Shown piece by piece: positions 53,959 through 62,488 of a stretch of DNA of 64,000 bases. The notes beneath the pieces were generated by a model. The model was not told where the DNA came from and searched no databases. It saw nothing but the letters and a program-made list of their open reading frames with translations. The stretch is taken from assembly GCF_900604535.1 (NCBI RefSeq), contig NZ_UWOT01000012.1, positions 1 to 64,000 on the forward strand, in the 5' to 3' direction. Positions within the stretch are counted from its first letter, which is position 1, and each line of letters begins with the position of its first letter. A program made the position numbers and the translations under genes. Source of the DNA: Romboutsia_E sp900604535 (GTDB lineage: Bacteria > Bacillota > Clostridia > Peptostreptococcales > Peptostreptococcaceae).

Positions 53959-55266
53959 TTAAACCTCCGCATTATACCTATTAGTTTTATTTGTGTCGTT
54001 TAATAACTTTATATATTGATCAAATGTAAGCTTTTGCTTATAATTTGATAATATCTCTTTTGTACGTTTCCCATTATCTTTTAATAAATCTTTTACCGTC
54101 TCTGTAAAATAATCAATTGGTAATTCATATGCTATATGTGTATTTTCAGTCTTAAAGTCATTACCATGAACTCTTCCTGAAAACCCTGATACACCTATTT
54201 GAACAGTTGGAATTAAATATGATAAATCTCCTATATCTCCACTTGCAAATGAATGACAATTTGATAATATTTTATCTTCGTCCATAAATTTAAGCATATT
54301 ATCTTTTACTGCCTTTGTAAGGTGTTCATCTTGTGTTAAAGGTAAATATCCACCTGTATTTATAATTTCAAGGTCTGCACCAAGTGCTAAAGCTCCACCT
54401 CTAAATGCTCTATCTACTTTTGTGTTAACATCCATTATTGCATCTAAAGTTTTAGCTCTTATGTACATATCAATTGTTACTTTATCAGGGACACTGTTAA
54501 CACTTGTGCCTCCATCACTTATAACGTAATGAACTCTTATTGCATCTTCTTCTTTAAATGTTTCCCTTAAGTATGCTATTGCATTTAAAGCTATATTTGC
54601 TGCATTTAAAGCATTTACACCATCACAAGGATTAAGTCCTGCATGTGCAGATACACCTCTAAATATGATTTTCTTACCTAAGAATCCATTTAAACTTGAG
54701 TTTACTTCTGCCAAATGTTGAGTTCCTGGTGGCATTGCATGTGCTGATAAAACTAAGTCTATATCATCAAATGCACTAAGCTTAATCATTTCTTGCTTTC
54801 CAGATATATATGAAAGTTTATTTTCTTTTACTAGATTTTCTCTATAATCAAAATCACAATATTCCTCTGCTGGAGTTGCTATAAATGATATTTTTCCACC
54901 AAGCTCTTCAATGATATTAGATTCTTTTAAAGCTATAAATGTTCCTAGCATCATTCCAACTTGTGCATAATGACCACAAGAATGAGCACAATTATCTTTT
55001 TTTCCTAAGAACTGATGCTCTGTACTAGGTACTGAGTCTAGTTCACATAAAAGCGCTATATGAGGACCTTCCTTTTTAGACTCTATTGTTGCTCTTATTC
55101 CTGTTATTGCAATATCATTTTCGTAACTTATATTATATTTATCTAATTTTTCGCATATTTTTTTATTAGTTTCAAACTCTTTAAATCCAAGCTCTGGATT
55201 TTTAAATATATCTTCACTTAAATTAATCATTTCTTGTTTTAATGAATTAAAATCTAAATTATCCAT
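53959..55266 (-). CDS. M20 family amidohydrolase
   Basis: 435 aa. Seen: the M20 landmarks ALLCELDSVPSTEHQF near 75 (metal-binding region), CAHSCGHYAQVGMMLG near 95, ATPAEEYCDF near 130, AHAMPPGTQH near 175 and ISDGGTSVNSVPDKVT near 255. Such enzymes remove acyl or carbamoyl groups from amino acids or related compounds. It is the first gene of the operon, directly before a BmpA-type transporter, so it may act on the imported substrate. The upstream region has a GAACGTTC operator. A zinc or manganese site is expected. Confidence 0.88.
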   Translation of the reverse strand: MDNLDFNSLKQEMINLSEDIFKNPELGFKEFETNKKICEKLDKYNISYENDIAITGIRATIESKKEGPHIALLCELDSVPSTEHQFLGKKDNCAHSCGHYAQVGMMLGTFIALKESNIIEELGGKISFIATPAEEYCDFDYRENLVKENKLSYISGKQEMIKLSAFDDIDLVLSAHAMPPGTQHLAEVNSSLNGFLGKKIIFRGVSAHAGLNPCDGVNALNAANIALNAIAYLRETFKEEDAIRVHYVISDGGTSVNSVPDKVTIDMYIRAKTLDAIMDVNTKVDRAFRGGALALGADLEIINTGGYLPLTQDEHLTKAVKDNMLKFMDEDKILSNCHSFASGDIGDLSYLIPTVQIGVSGFSGRVHGNDFKTENTHIAYELPIDYFTETVKDLLKDNGKRTKEILSNYKQKLTFDQYIKLLNDTNKTNRYNAEV

Positions 55267-55570
55267 AACTTACCTCGTTCCGAATATTATTATCAATATT
55301 CATTTTATTTTACGTCTTTATTATATAGATATTTTATTTTTTCAATACATAATAACTATTTTTTTGATGAATTTTGTATATTTTTGTATATTTTCGCGCA
55401 TTTAACGAACGTTCATTATATATTATCCAATTATAATTGACTAAAATATATTTATGTCTTTATATTTATATTTTTTAATATGATTTTTTGATTTTAAATT
55501 ATTTTTAACTTAAAATCATTTCAAGTAGATAAATACATAAAAGAACAGCTATGTTTCAACATAGCTGTTC
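55267..55570 (-). promoter_or_regulatory. Promoter region with GAACGTTC operator, amidohydrolase-transporter operon
   Basis: Gene-free, AT-rich stretch. It holds the palindromic ACGAACGTTCAT (plus 55405-55416, core GAACGTTC at 55407-55414) inside TTAACGAACGTTCATTA, close after a TATAAT-like -10 on the minus strand (55415-55420). The dyad resembles purine-repressor boxes (CGAA repeats). Its place over the start point suggests repression. The far end carries the terminator described next. Confidence 0.5.
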
Positions 55571-55572
55571 TT
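55541..55572 (-). terminator. Terminator of the amino-acid ABC operon
   Basis: Perfect arms AAGAACAGCTATG and CATAGCTGTTCTT with a 6-base loop, followed by TTTTATG on the minus strand. The arm overlaps the stop codon of the ATPase gene. Confidence 0.9.
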
Positions 55573-56302
55573 AGTGAGAAATAACTTTATTTAAAAACTC
55601 CATACATCTTTCACTTTTAGCATCAGTAAATATCTCGTCAGGAGTAGAATCTTCTAATATATATCCTCCATCCATAAATATTACTCTATCTGACACCTCC
55701 CTAGCAAATCCCATTTCATGAGTTACAACTATCATTGTCATACCTTCTTTCGCTAAGTCCTTCATTACATTTAATACTTCCCCTACCATCTCTGGATCAA
55801 GAGCTGATGTAGGTTCATCAAACAACATAACCTTAGGATTCATGGCTAAAGCTCTAGCTATAGCAACCCTTTGTTTTTGTCCACCAGATAAGCTATTTGG
55901 GTAATTATCTTTCTTGCCTTCTAATCCAACTTTTCTTAGAAGTTTCATTGCAATATCTATTGATTCTTCTTTAGATATTTTCTTTAAAGACTGAGGTGCC
56001 ATCGTTATGTTTTCTAAAACTGTTTTATGAGGAAATAAATTAAATCCTTGAAATACCATTCCTATATTTTCTCTTAATTTATTTATATCCGATTTTTTAT
56101 CAAACAAGTCATGATCAAGTATTGTAACTTTACCATAATTTATTTGCTCTAATCCATTTAAACATCTCAAAAGTGTACTTTTACCAGAACCAGAAGGTCC
56201 GATTATACAAACAACTTCACCTTTTTTAATTTCTAAATTTATATCTTTTAAAACTTCTAAATTTCCAAAGTATTTTTTCAAATTGCTTACCTTTATTATC
56301 AC
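55571..56302 (-). CDS. GlnQ-type amino-acid ABC transporter ATPase
   Basis: About 243 aa from a GTG at 56302 behind AAAGGAG. Seen: Walker A CIIGPSGSGKSTLLRCLNG near 32, signature LSGGQKQRVAIARALA near 137 and Walker B VMLFDEPTSALDPEMV near 157, with H-loop VVTHEMGFAREV near 192; all in the polar amino-acid family. It overlaps the permease gene by 4 bases. Frame opens further upstream inside the permease, but no site supports it. Confidence 0.95.
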   Translation of the reverse strand: MIIKVSNLKKYFGNLEVLKDINLEIKKGEVVCIIGPSGSGKSTLLRCLNGLEQINYGKVTILDHDLFDKKSDINKLRENIGMVFQGFNLFPHKTVLENITMAPQSLKKISKEESIDIAMKLLRKVGLEGKKDNYPNSLSGGQKQRVAIARALAMNPKVMLFDEPTSALDPEMVGEVLNVMKDLAKEGMTMIVVTHEMGFAREVSDRVIFMDGGYILEDSTPDEIFTDAKSERCMEFLNKVISH

Positions 56303-56949
56303 GATGCCAATCTCCTTTCTACAAGCTTTGAAGCCCACATTAATAATGTTATTAATACTAAATACATTATTGCAACTATTCCATAAATCTCAAAAGCTTT
56401 GTATGTTGTACCAACTATTATTTGCCCACTTTGCATAAGCTCTCTAATACTTATTACAGATAATATTGAAGTATCTTTTATAGCAATTATAAATTGATTC
56501 ATAAGAGAAGGAATCATAATCTTAATAGCTTGTGGTAATATTACTTTTCTCATTGCCATAGATGTTGGCATACCTAAACTTCTTGCAGCTTCCATTTGAC
56601 CTATATCTACAGCTTGTATTCCACCTCTAAAAATTTCTGAAAGATACGCACCTGAATTCAATGCTAAAATCCAAATACCTGCTGAAACAGGATTAAATCT
56701 TATACCTAGAAACTGACCTAATCCAAAAAATATAAACATTGCCTGTATCATAAGTGGAGTTCCTCTAATAATTGTTGTATATATGAATGCTATTCCACTT
56801 ATGATTTTATACTTTGATATGCTTAAAATACCAAATATTAAACCTATGACACACGCTATAATTATTGCAAAAAAAGCTATTTTTACTGTTACTCCAAGCC
56901 CTGATAGCAGACTTGGTAAACTTTTTTTTAACAACTCTAAACTCACCAT
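56299..56949 (-). CDS. Polar amino-acid ABC transporter permease
   Basis: 216 aa with about five membrane segments. Seen: the HisM/GlnP landmarks YTTIIRGTPLMIQAMFIFFG near 56, SGAYLSEIFRGGIQAVDIGQ near 100, and the EAA loop EAARSLGMPTSMAMRKVILPQA (in two parts) near 122. It follows the binding-protein gene and overlaps the ATPase gene. AGGGAT lies upstream of the start. Confidence 0.94.
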   Translation of the reverse strand: MVSLELLKKSLPSLLSGLGVTVKIAFFAIIIACVIGLIFGILSISKYKIISGIAFIYTTIIRGTPLMIQAMFIFFGLGQFLGIRFNPVSAGIWILALNSGAYLSEIFRGGIQAVDIGQMEAARSLGMPTSMAMRKVILPQAIKIMIPSLMNQFIIAIKDTSILSVISIRELMQSGQIIVGTTYKAFEIYGIVAIMYLVLITLLMWASKLVERRLAS

Positions 56950-57019
56950 ATTTATCCCTCATATCTAGTTAAATTTTATATTGATTTAGTGTAAGTAAAT
57001 TTTCATACGCAGATATATT

Positions 57020-57808
57020 TTATTGGTCTATATATTGAGAAATTATTTCATCATACTTACCATTTTCTTTTATAGCTTTTAATCCTTCTTGAAATTTTTC
57101 TAATAACTCTGCATTTTGACCTTTATTAACTGCAAATCCATAATCAGCAGTTGTTACTTTATCCCCTGCTATTTTTAATTCGTTATCAGCATCAACTTTT
57201 ATTTTATATGCTATTACTGGATAATCTTCTAAAGCAAAGTCTGCATTTCCACCTTGAACTGCTAAAAACATAGCTGGAGAATCTTCAAAATGTTTTAATT
57301 CTAAGTTATATTTCTCTTGATTTTCTAAAGCCCAATTTTCCCCTGCTGTTCCTTTTTTAACCACAACTGTTTTTCCATTTAAATCTTTAACTCCGTTAAT
57401 TTCTGTATTATCAGAATCTACTACTATTGATAAACCTGATTCAAAGTAACCATCAGAGAAGTCTAAAGCTTCCTTTCTTTCATCAGTTATACTCATACCA
57501 GCTATGGCCCCATCAAGTTGATTTGAAGTTAGCGCTGGTATTATTGCATTAAAATCCATAGGCTTTAATTCATAATCAAATCCAGATTCTTCTGCTACTG
57601 CTGCTAATATCTCCACATCAATTCCTTTATATTCTCCATCTTCTTCAAATGAAAATGGTGCATATTTTGAATCCGTTGCTATTAAATATTTTGTTCCAGA
57701 GTCTGATATACTCTCATCTGAACCTGAGCTTTTAGATTGGCAACCTACAAGTAGTGTACCTGCCATTATAGCTGACATAGCTAACGTGAATAATTTGCTT
57801 TTTTTCAT
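57020..57808 (-). CDS. Amino-acid-binding lipoprotein
   Basis: 262 aa. Seen: a lipoprotein signal ending LLVGC (Cys near residue 23), a Ser-rich linker, then the family-3 solute-binding fold with YAPFSFEEDGEYKGIDVEI near 50, GMSITDERKEALDFSDGYF near 103 and VVKKGTAGENWALENQ near 147. Specificity is not clear; the family covers Gln, Arg, cystine and others. First gene of the operon with a hairpin leader upstream. AGGGGGAAG precedes the ATG. Confidence 0.93.
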   Translation of the reverse strand: MKKSKLFTLAMSAIMAGTLLVGCQSKSSGSDESISDSGTKYLIATDSKYAPFSFEEDGEYKGIDVEILAAVAEESGFDYELKPMDFNAIIPALTSNQLDGAIAGMSITDERKEALDFSDGYFESGLSIVVDSDNTEINGVKDLNGKTVVVKKGTAGENWALENQEKYNLELKHFEDSPAMFLAVQGGNADFALEDYPVIAYKIKVDADNELKIAGDKVTTADYGFAVNKGQNAELLEKFQEGLKAIKENGKYDEIISQYIDQ

Positions 57809-57846
57809 ATTTAACTTCCCCCTTATATTAGATAATTCAATAAAAA

Positions 57847-57894
57847 AAGCAAAGTACGGCTATAGTAATACTTACTATAGAACCGCCTTTGCTT
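57847..57894 (-). promoter_or_regulatory. Hairpin leader with U-tract, amino-acid ABC operon
   Basis: On the minus strand AAGCAAAGGCGGTTCTATAG pairs with CTATAGCCGTACTTTGCTT through a long stem with two small bulges and ends in T7. With the promoter at 57905-57933 the transcript should start only a few bases before the stem, so the leader is nearly all terminator-like hairpin. It does not match a riboswitch class I recognise. Confidence 0.65.
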
Positions 57895-57904
57895 CTATAA
57901 TATA

Positions 57905-57933
57905 TTTATACACTATTTTAGTGTAATTATCAA
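57905..57933 (-). promoter_or_regulatory. Promoter of the amino-acid ABC operon
   Basis: Minus strand: TTGATA (57928-57933) and TATAAA (57905-57910) are 17 bases apart. The expected start point is about 57898, just before the leader hairpin. The spacer contains a small ACACTA/TAGTGT dyad that could be an operator. Confidence 0.65.
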
Positions 57934-58084
57934 AATATTTTGAATATAAACTATAACTTTTTACATAATGTATACACATTTTACTATTAAATAATACAGC
58001 GATTTCTTTAAGTAGTATTATTAAATATATTTAATTATAATTTATTAATTTATTTTTATATATAGAACTATAATTTATAAAATT

Positions 58085-59167
58085 TTATAGTTTCTTATCT
58101 TTACAAAAATATGAGCTTCTAATTTGTTCAATTATATTGCATTCATTATTTTCTATACTTGACATGCTAAATAATATATTCCCATTTACCTCTTCATAGC
58201 TTCTATTTATATCTATTTGTTTTGAAATTTCTTTTGATATATCTGTATTGCTTATATTTTCACCTATATATAATTTGACATTAGTACCTTTTGTTATATT
58301 TAACCACCATTTTACAAGTTCTTCATAAGGAGCATTTTTATTATCTATAGTCCAATAAATTTGAGGAGCTATATAATCTATAATTTCTTCCTCTATCCAT
58401 TTAACTGAGTCTGCAAAAACACTATAATAACTTTCAGAGCCATTAGTATTAGAACCTTTAGTGTCACTAGCTTTATTTTTCCATATGCCAAATGGACTAA
58501 CTCCAAACTGAATTCTAGGATTAGTTTTTTTAACTATATTATTTACCATCTTTATCATTTGAGTTATAAAATTACGTCTACTATTACCTATAATTCCGTT
58601 TTTATCTTCTTTATACGGTAACGGATAATTATATGGATAAAAGTAGTCATCAAAATGAATTCCATCAACATCATAATTACTTATTATTTCAAAAACAGTA
58701 TCCCCTATATATTTAATAACATTAATATTTGCTGGATTATAAAACAACGCATCATTATAAGATAATAACCAATCTGGATGTAATTTTGCCATATTATTAT
58801 CTGATAGTTCATTTAAATTAATTCCTTTTGTTGTTACTCTATATGGATTTAACCATGCATGAAATTCTATATTCCTTTTATGAGATTCTTCTATCATAAA
58901 TTCTAGAGGATCGTACCCTGGATTACATCCTTGTTCTCCTGTAATATACTTGGACCATGGATTTATACAAGATTTATAAAAAGCATCTGATGATGGTCTT
59001 ATTTGAACAAAAACTGAATTAAAATTTAAATCATTTATTATATTAAGGATATTTATAAATTCTTGTTTTTGTTTCTCTTTATTATTCAAAGTTTTCGGCC
59101 AATCAATGTTGTATACAGTAGCTATCCATACACCCCTAAGTTCTATATTTTTACAATTATCATTCAT
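58085..59167 (-). CDS. GHL10 (DUF187) glycosidase-like protein
   Basis: 360 aa. Seen: the family landmarks LRGVWIATVYNIDWPKT near 10, VFVQIRPSSDAFY near 53, HAWLNPYRVT near 104, and DGIHFDDYFYPY near 165, which form the active-site end of a TIM barrel related to glycoside hydrolases. No signal peptide is visible, so it is probably cytosolic, which is unusual for relatives that carry a leader. GGGGTAG lies before the ATG. Substrate unknown, perhaps cell-wall sugars. Confidence 0.85.
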   Translation of the reverse strand: MNDNCKNIELRGVWIATVYNIDWPKTLNNKEKQKQEFINILNIINDLNFNSVFVQIRPSSDAFYKSCINPWSKYITGEQGCNPGYDPLEFMIEESHKRNIEFHAWLNPYRVTTKGINLNELSDNNMAKLHPDWLLSYNDALFYNPANINVIKYIGDTVFEIISNYDVDGIHFDDYFYPYNYPLPYKEDKNGIIGNSRRNFITQMIKMVNNIVKKTNPRIQFGVSPFGIWKNKASDTKGSNTNGSESYYSVFADSVKWIEEEIIDYIAPQIYWTIDNKNAPYEELVKWWLNITKGTNVKLYIGENISNTDISKEISKQIDINRSYEEVNGNILFSMSSIENNECNIIEQIRSSYFCKDKKL

Positions 59168-59209
59168 AAAACTACCCCTTCATAAAGTTAATATATTTTA
59201 TACACAACT

Positions 59210-60427
59210 TTATATATTATATTCTTGAGATGTATATATACCACTTTTACCTGCAAAAACATAACTAATTACACATGCTACAAATAAATATTTCATATTC
59301 ATAGATCCAAATAATTCCACTCCCATTATAAATGATGCAATCGGAGTTTTTGTGGCTCCACAAAATACACCTATCATGCCAAGACCCGCTAAGAATGACA
59401 TTGGAAGGCCAATCATAAAACTTAAAGTATTTCCTAAAGTAGCCCCTATTACAAATAAAGGAGTTACCTCTCCTCCTTGATATCCACTACCTAGTGTTAT
59501 AGATGTGAAAATTAACTTAAGTATAAAATCATAATTGTTAACAGGTATCTCAAAGGAGTATTTTAATAAATCTAAGCTTAACCCTAAATATATCCTACTA
59601 TTCACTATAAATACCAAAACTATAATTATTACTCCACCTAAAAAGCTTCTATTATATGGCATTCTTATATGATAACTAAAATACTTTTTTAATATATGTG
59701 TTAATTCTGAAAAAACTTTGCTTGTAATACCAAATAATATAGAACAAAGTGTCACCTTATAAAATATACTAACATCATCTATTACTCCCACCATACTATA
59801 GTTCATATGATGCACTTTTAAAATGTTCGATATTGAGTTTCCAATATAACTAGCTACAAAACAAGGTACGATAGCTTCATATCTCATTTTTCCTATAGAT
59901 GTAACCTCTAATCCAAATACTGTTCCTGATATAGGAGTACCAAACACAACTCCAAATCCACTACTTATACCACTTATAATTATCAAGTTTTTATCAGATT
60001 CATCTAATTTTAATAATTCTCCTAACTCTGAACATATACTCGCACCAATTTGTACTCCAGTACCTTCCCTACCTGCAGACCCTCCAAATAAATGAGTTGC
60101 TACTGTTCCTAAAAATACTAAAGGTGCCATTCTAAAAGGAATTCTCCCTTTACCATTGTTAATTCTTTCTATAATTAAATTATTTCCTTTTGATGAGTCT
60201 TTACCATATTTATAGTATAAAAAACTTATTATATATCCTCCTACTGGTAACAAATAAAGTAACCATGCATAAATCTGTCTAGTTTGTGTAACATATTCTA
60301 GACTTTTTAAAAATAAGGTTATTACTAGTCCAACACTTATCCCACTTATTAATGATAAAAAAAACCATTTAATAAAGTGAGCTATTATTAATCGACTTTC
60401 TTTAATATGATTATTTACAAAATCCAT
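59210..60427 (-). CDS. CLC family chloride/fluoride transporter
   Basis: 405 aa with about ten membrane segments. Seen: the selectivity motif GREGTGVQIG near 120 (the gating Glu is present), GTPISGTVFGLEV near 165, and GYQGGEVTPLFVIGATLG near 315. A Thr follows GREG where chloride channels usually have Pro; the T form is common in fluoride-exporting CLC proteins. No fluoride riboswitch was seen. AGGTGAAG lies upstream. The fluoride assignment is inference. Confidence 0.85.
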   Translation of the reverse strand: MDFVNNHIKESRLIIAHFIKWFFLSLISGISVGLVITLFLKSLEYVTQTRQIYAWLLYLLPVGGYIISFLYYKYGKDSSKGNNLIIERINNGKGRIPFRMAPLVFLGTVATHLFGGSAGREGTGVQIGASICSELGELLKLDESDKNLIIISGISSGFGVVFGTPISGTVFGLEVTSIGKMRYEAIVPCFVASYIGNSISNILKVHHMNYSMVGVIDDVSIFYKVTLCSILFGITSKVFSELTHILKKYFSYHIRMPYNRSFLGGVIIIVLVFIVNSRIYLGLSLDLLKYSFEIPVNNYDFILKLIFTSITLGSGYQGGEVTPLFVIGATLGNTLSFMIGLPMSFLAGLGMIGVFCGATKTPIASFIMGVELFGSMNMKYLFVACVISYVFAGKSGIYTSQEYNI

Positions 60428-60583
60428 ATCTTCACCTCATTATTTAGCTTTTCCAATAGCTTTATAATAATTAGCATATTCTTTTAATTAGTATGTTTGA
60501 TTTCATTATTAAATTTATTTGACAGATTAAACATACTGTCCTATATAATATATATTGAATATAATTTTCAAGGAGGCATTAAT

Positions 60584-61573
60584 TTGGATTTAATTAATAT
60601 ATACAGCAAGGACTATCCAGTTTTTATAGAAGAATTAGTAAATACACCTGAATTTAAAAGATTAAATAATATAGGTATGAATTGTGGGTGTGAGTACACT
60701 GGTTTTCCTATATTTTCTAAAGGCAAAAACTATACTAGGTATACTCATAGTATAGGAGTATCACTTATTATTTGGAATTTTACAAAAGATATAAAACAAT
60801 CAATAGCAGGTTTACTTCACGACATAAGCTCTCCTGTTTTTGCTCATGTAATTGATTTTTTAAATGGAGATCATGAAAATCAAGAATCTACAGAGGAAAG
60901 GACTAAAGAAATTATAGAAAATTCTCAAGAGATACAAAGTATTCTTAAAAAATATAATTTAACAACTGATGATGTTTGCGATTATCATATGTATCCTATT
61001 GCAGATAATAATTCTCCTCTACTTTGTGCTGATAGATTAGAATATACTTTAGGAAATGCATTTTACTATGGATTTAAAAATATCAATGAAATTAAAAATA
61101 TATATGATGACTTAACTGTATCTAAAAATGAGTTTAAAGAAGATGAAATTTCATTTAGAACTTTAGATAAAGCTTTAGAGTTTACGTCTGTATCTCTACT
61201 AAATTCCAAGGTATACTCTTCAAACGAAGATAGATTTGCTATGCAATATTTGGCTGACTTATTAAAATTAGCTATAGAGAGAGATATTATAAATATAGAT
61301 GATTTATACACTACTGAATATAAAGTTATATCAATGTTAGAAAAAGATAAAGAATCAAAAGATATGCTTGATAGCTTTAAAAAGTTTTCTCAAGTTTTAA
61401 CTAGCAAAACAAAACCTCTTAATGGATATTGGGTCAATATACCTGCTAAGAGAAGATACATAAATCCTCAAGTAGTTTCTCTTGGCAGAGTTTCGAATTT
61501 ATCAAAAAAATTATCAAAAGATATAGATGAATTTTTAAAAGTAGATTTTAATATTTGGCTTAGTGGAAAATAA
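60584..61573 (+). CDS. HD-domain phosphohydrolase
   Basis: About 329 aa from a TTG at 60584 behind AAGGAGG. Seen: HD metal motifs YTHSIGVSLIIW near 50 with His, AGLLHDISSPVFAHVIDF near 75 with His-Asp, and a later DRLEYTLGNAFYYGF near 150. This is the layout of HD proteins that hydrolyse nucleotides or phosphoesters. The N-terminal residues read in frame further upstream are AT-rich and lack a site. The substrate is unknown. Divergent from the CLC gene and ends in a strong terminator. Confidence 0.88.
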   Translation: MDLINIYSKDYPVFIEELVNTPEFKRLNNIGMNCGCEYTGFPIFSKGKNYTRYTHSIGVSLIIWNFTKDIKQSIAGLLHDISSPVFAHVIDFLNGDHENQESTEERTKEIIENSQEIQSILKKYNLTTDDVCDYHMYPIADNNSPLLCADRLEYTLGNAFYYGFKNINEIKNIYDDLTVSKNEFKEDEISFRTLDKALEFTSVSLLNSKVYSSNEDRFAMQYLADLLKLAIERDIINIDDLYTTEYKVISMLEKDKESKDMLDSFKKFSQVLTSKTKPLNGYWVNIPAKRRYINPQVVSLGRVSNLSKKLSKDIDEFLKVDFNIWLSGK

Positions 61574-61581
61574 ATAAAATA

Positions 61582-61621
61582 AAAAATGGTACCTTCTGCT
61601 TAAATCAAAGGTACCATTTTT
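61582..61621 (+). terminator. Terminator after the HD-domain gene
   Basis: Arms AAAAATGGTACCTT and AAGGTACCATTTTT with a 12-base loop. Confidence 0.9.
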
Positions 61622-61741
61622 ATTTTAACTATTAAATACACTTTCGTAGCATACATTTTTTAGCTTATTTGGGGTATTTTTAATACACTCATAAAACTGA
61701 TCTTTATATCAATTTGTTATAATAAGTAAATCTATAATGCT

Positions 61742-62056
61742 CTACTTAAATTCTTCCCAGACATCATTATTTAACTTAATGAAATACTTCTTTCCATCTC
61801 TTCTTCTGACATATCCCTCTTCATCCATGTAAATATAATGACTTTCATCCCAATCTACTTTTCTTACCTTGTATCCTTCTTTTAGTTTAGTTATAGCCTC
61901 TCCAAAATTCATCTTAGGTGCTTCTACTGATAGTGTCCCTTCACTTCTTTCCTCATAATTATCTTTCAAACATTCAATTGAACAAAATACTAAACCTCTC
62001 TCACATAAATGACAGTAATTATCTTCTAATTCAAATCCACACATGCAACATTTCAT
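61742..62056 (-). CDS. Zinc-ribbon protein with DUF2829 (Tad2-like) domain
   Basis: 104 aa. Seen: an N-terminal Cys cluster (CCMCGFE, CHLC, FCSIEC, residues 3-29) that should bind zinc, then MNFGEAITKLKEGYKVRK at about 49-66 followed by VDWDESHYIYMDEEG, which matches the small DUF2829 fold. DUF2829 proteins include the Thoeris inhibitor Tad2, which sequesters a signalling nucleotide, and some toxin-like proteins. The zinc ribbon fused in front is unusual in what I know of the family. The gene is chromosomal, alone, and AGGGAAGG precedes the ATG. Confidence 0.65.
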   Translation of the reverse strand: MKCCMCGFELEDNYCHLCERGLVFCSIECLKDNYEERSEGTLSVEAPKMNFGEAITKLKEGYKVRKVDWDESHYIYMDEEGYVRRRDGKKYFIKLNNDVWEEFK

Positions 62057-62488
62057 ATATAACTACCTTCCCTAAATTAATCTCGTTATCATTTGTTATA
62101 TATAAGAATAAAATTACAAAAAAATTATTTAATAATATAAATATTATTTTAAAACTAAGTAGTATTAATTAGCCTGATTTCCATACCCCATCTTTATATT
62201 TTCTATTATATGAACCCATTTTTTAATTAATTCCATTTTAAATTCATATTATCTGTATTATTTTACAATAAAAATAATCTGTATCTTTTATTAGATTATC
62301 AGTAAACATATGTGTAAATTTGTAGTACTATCCTTATAAAAATAGATTTTATGTATTATTCAGTAAGATATGATTGAAATTTTTTGACTACCTTCTTAGT
62401 TTTTATAAAAAAAATACATCTTCCAAATATATGCAGATTACCATATATTCAAAAGATGCATTTATATTTTAATTAAGTTTTATTTATA
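62057..62488 (-). terminator. Gene-free region with ABC-F terminator
   Basis: This 432-base gap is AT-rich. Its right part holds an intrinsic terminator at 62415-62460 for the ABC-F gene, with arms TGCATCTT-x2-GAATATATG and CATATATTT-x2-AAGATGTA followed by T8 on the minus strand. The rest shows only short frames (a 23-codon ATG frame at 62165-62236 has no ribosome binding site). I see no other feature. Confidence 0.75.

Noticed and set aside
60428..60583. Possible fluoride riboswitch between the CLC and HD genes
   Set aside because: No crcB-type core is seen on either strand.
62165..62236. 23-codon minus-strand frame
   Set aside because: No ribosome site and too short to support.
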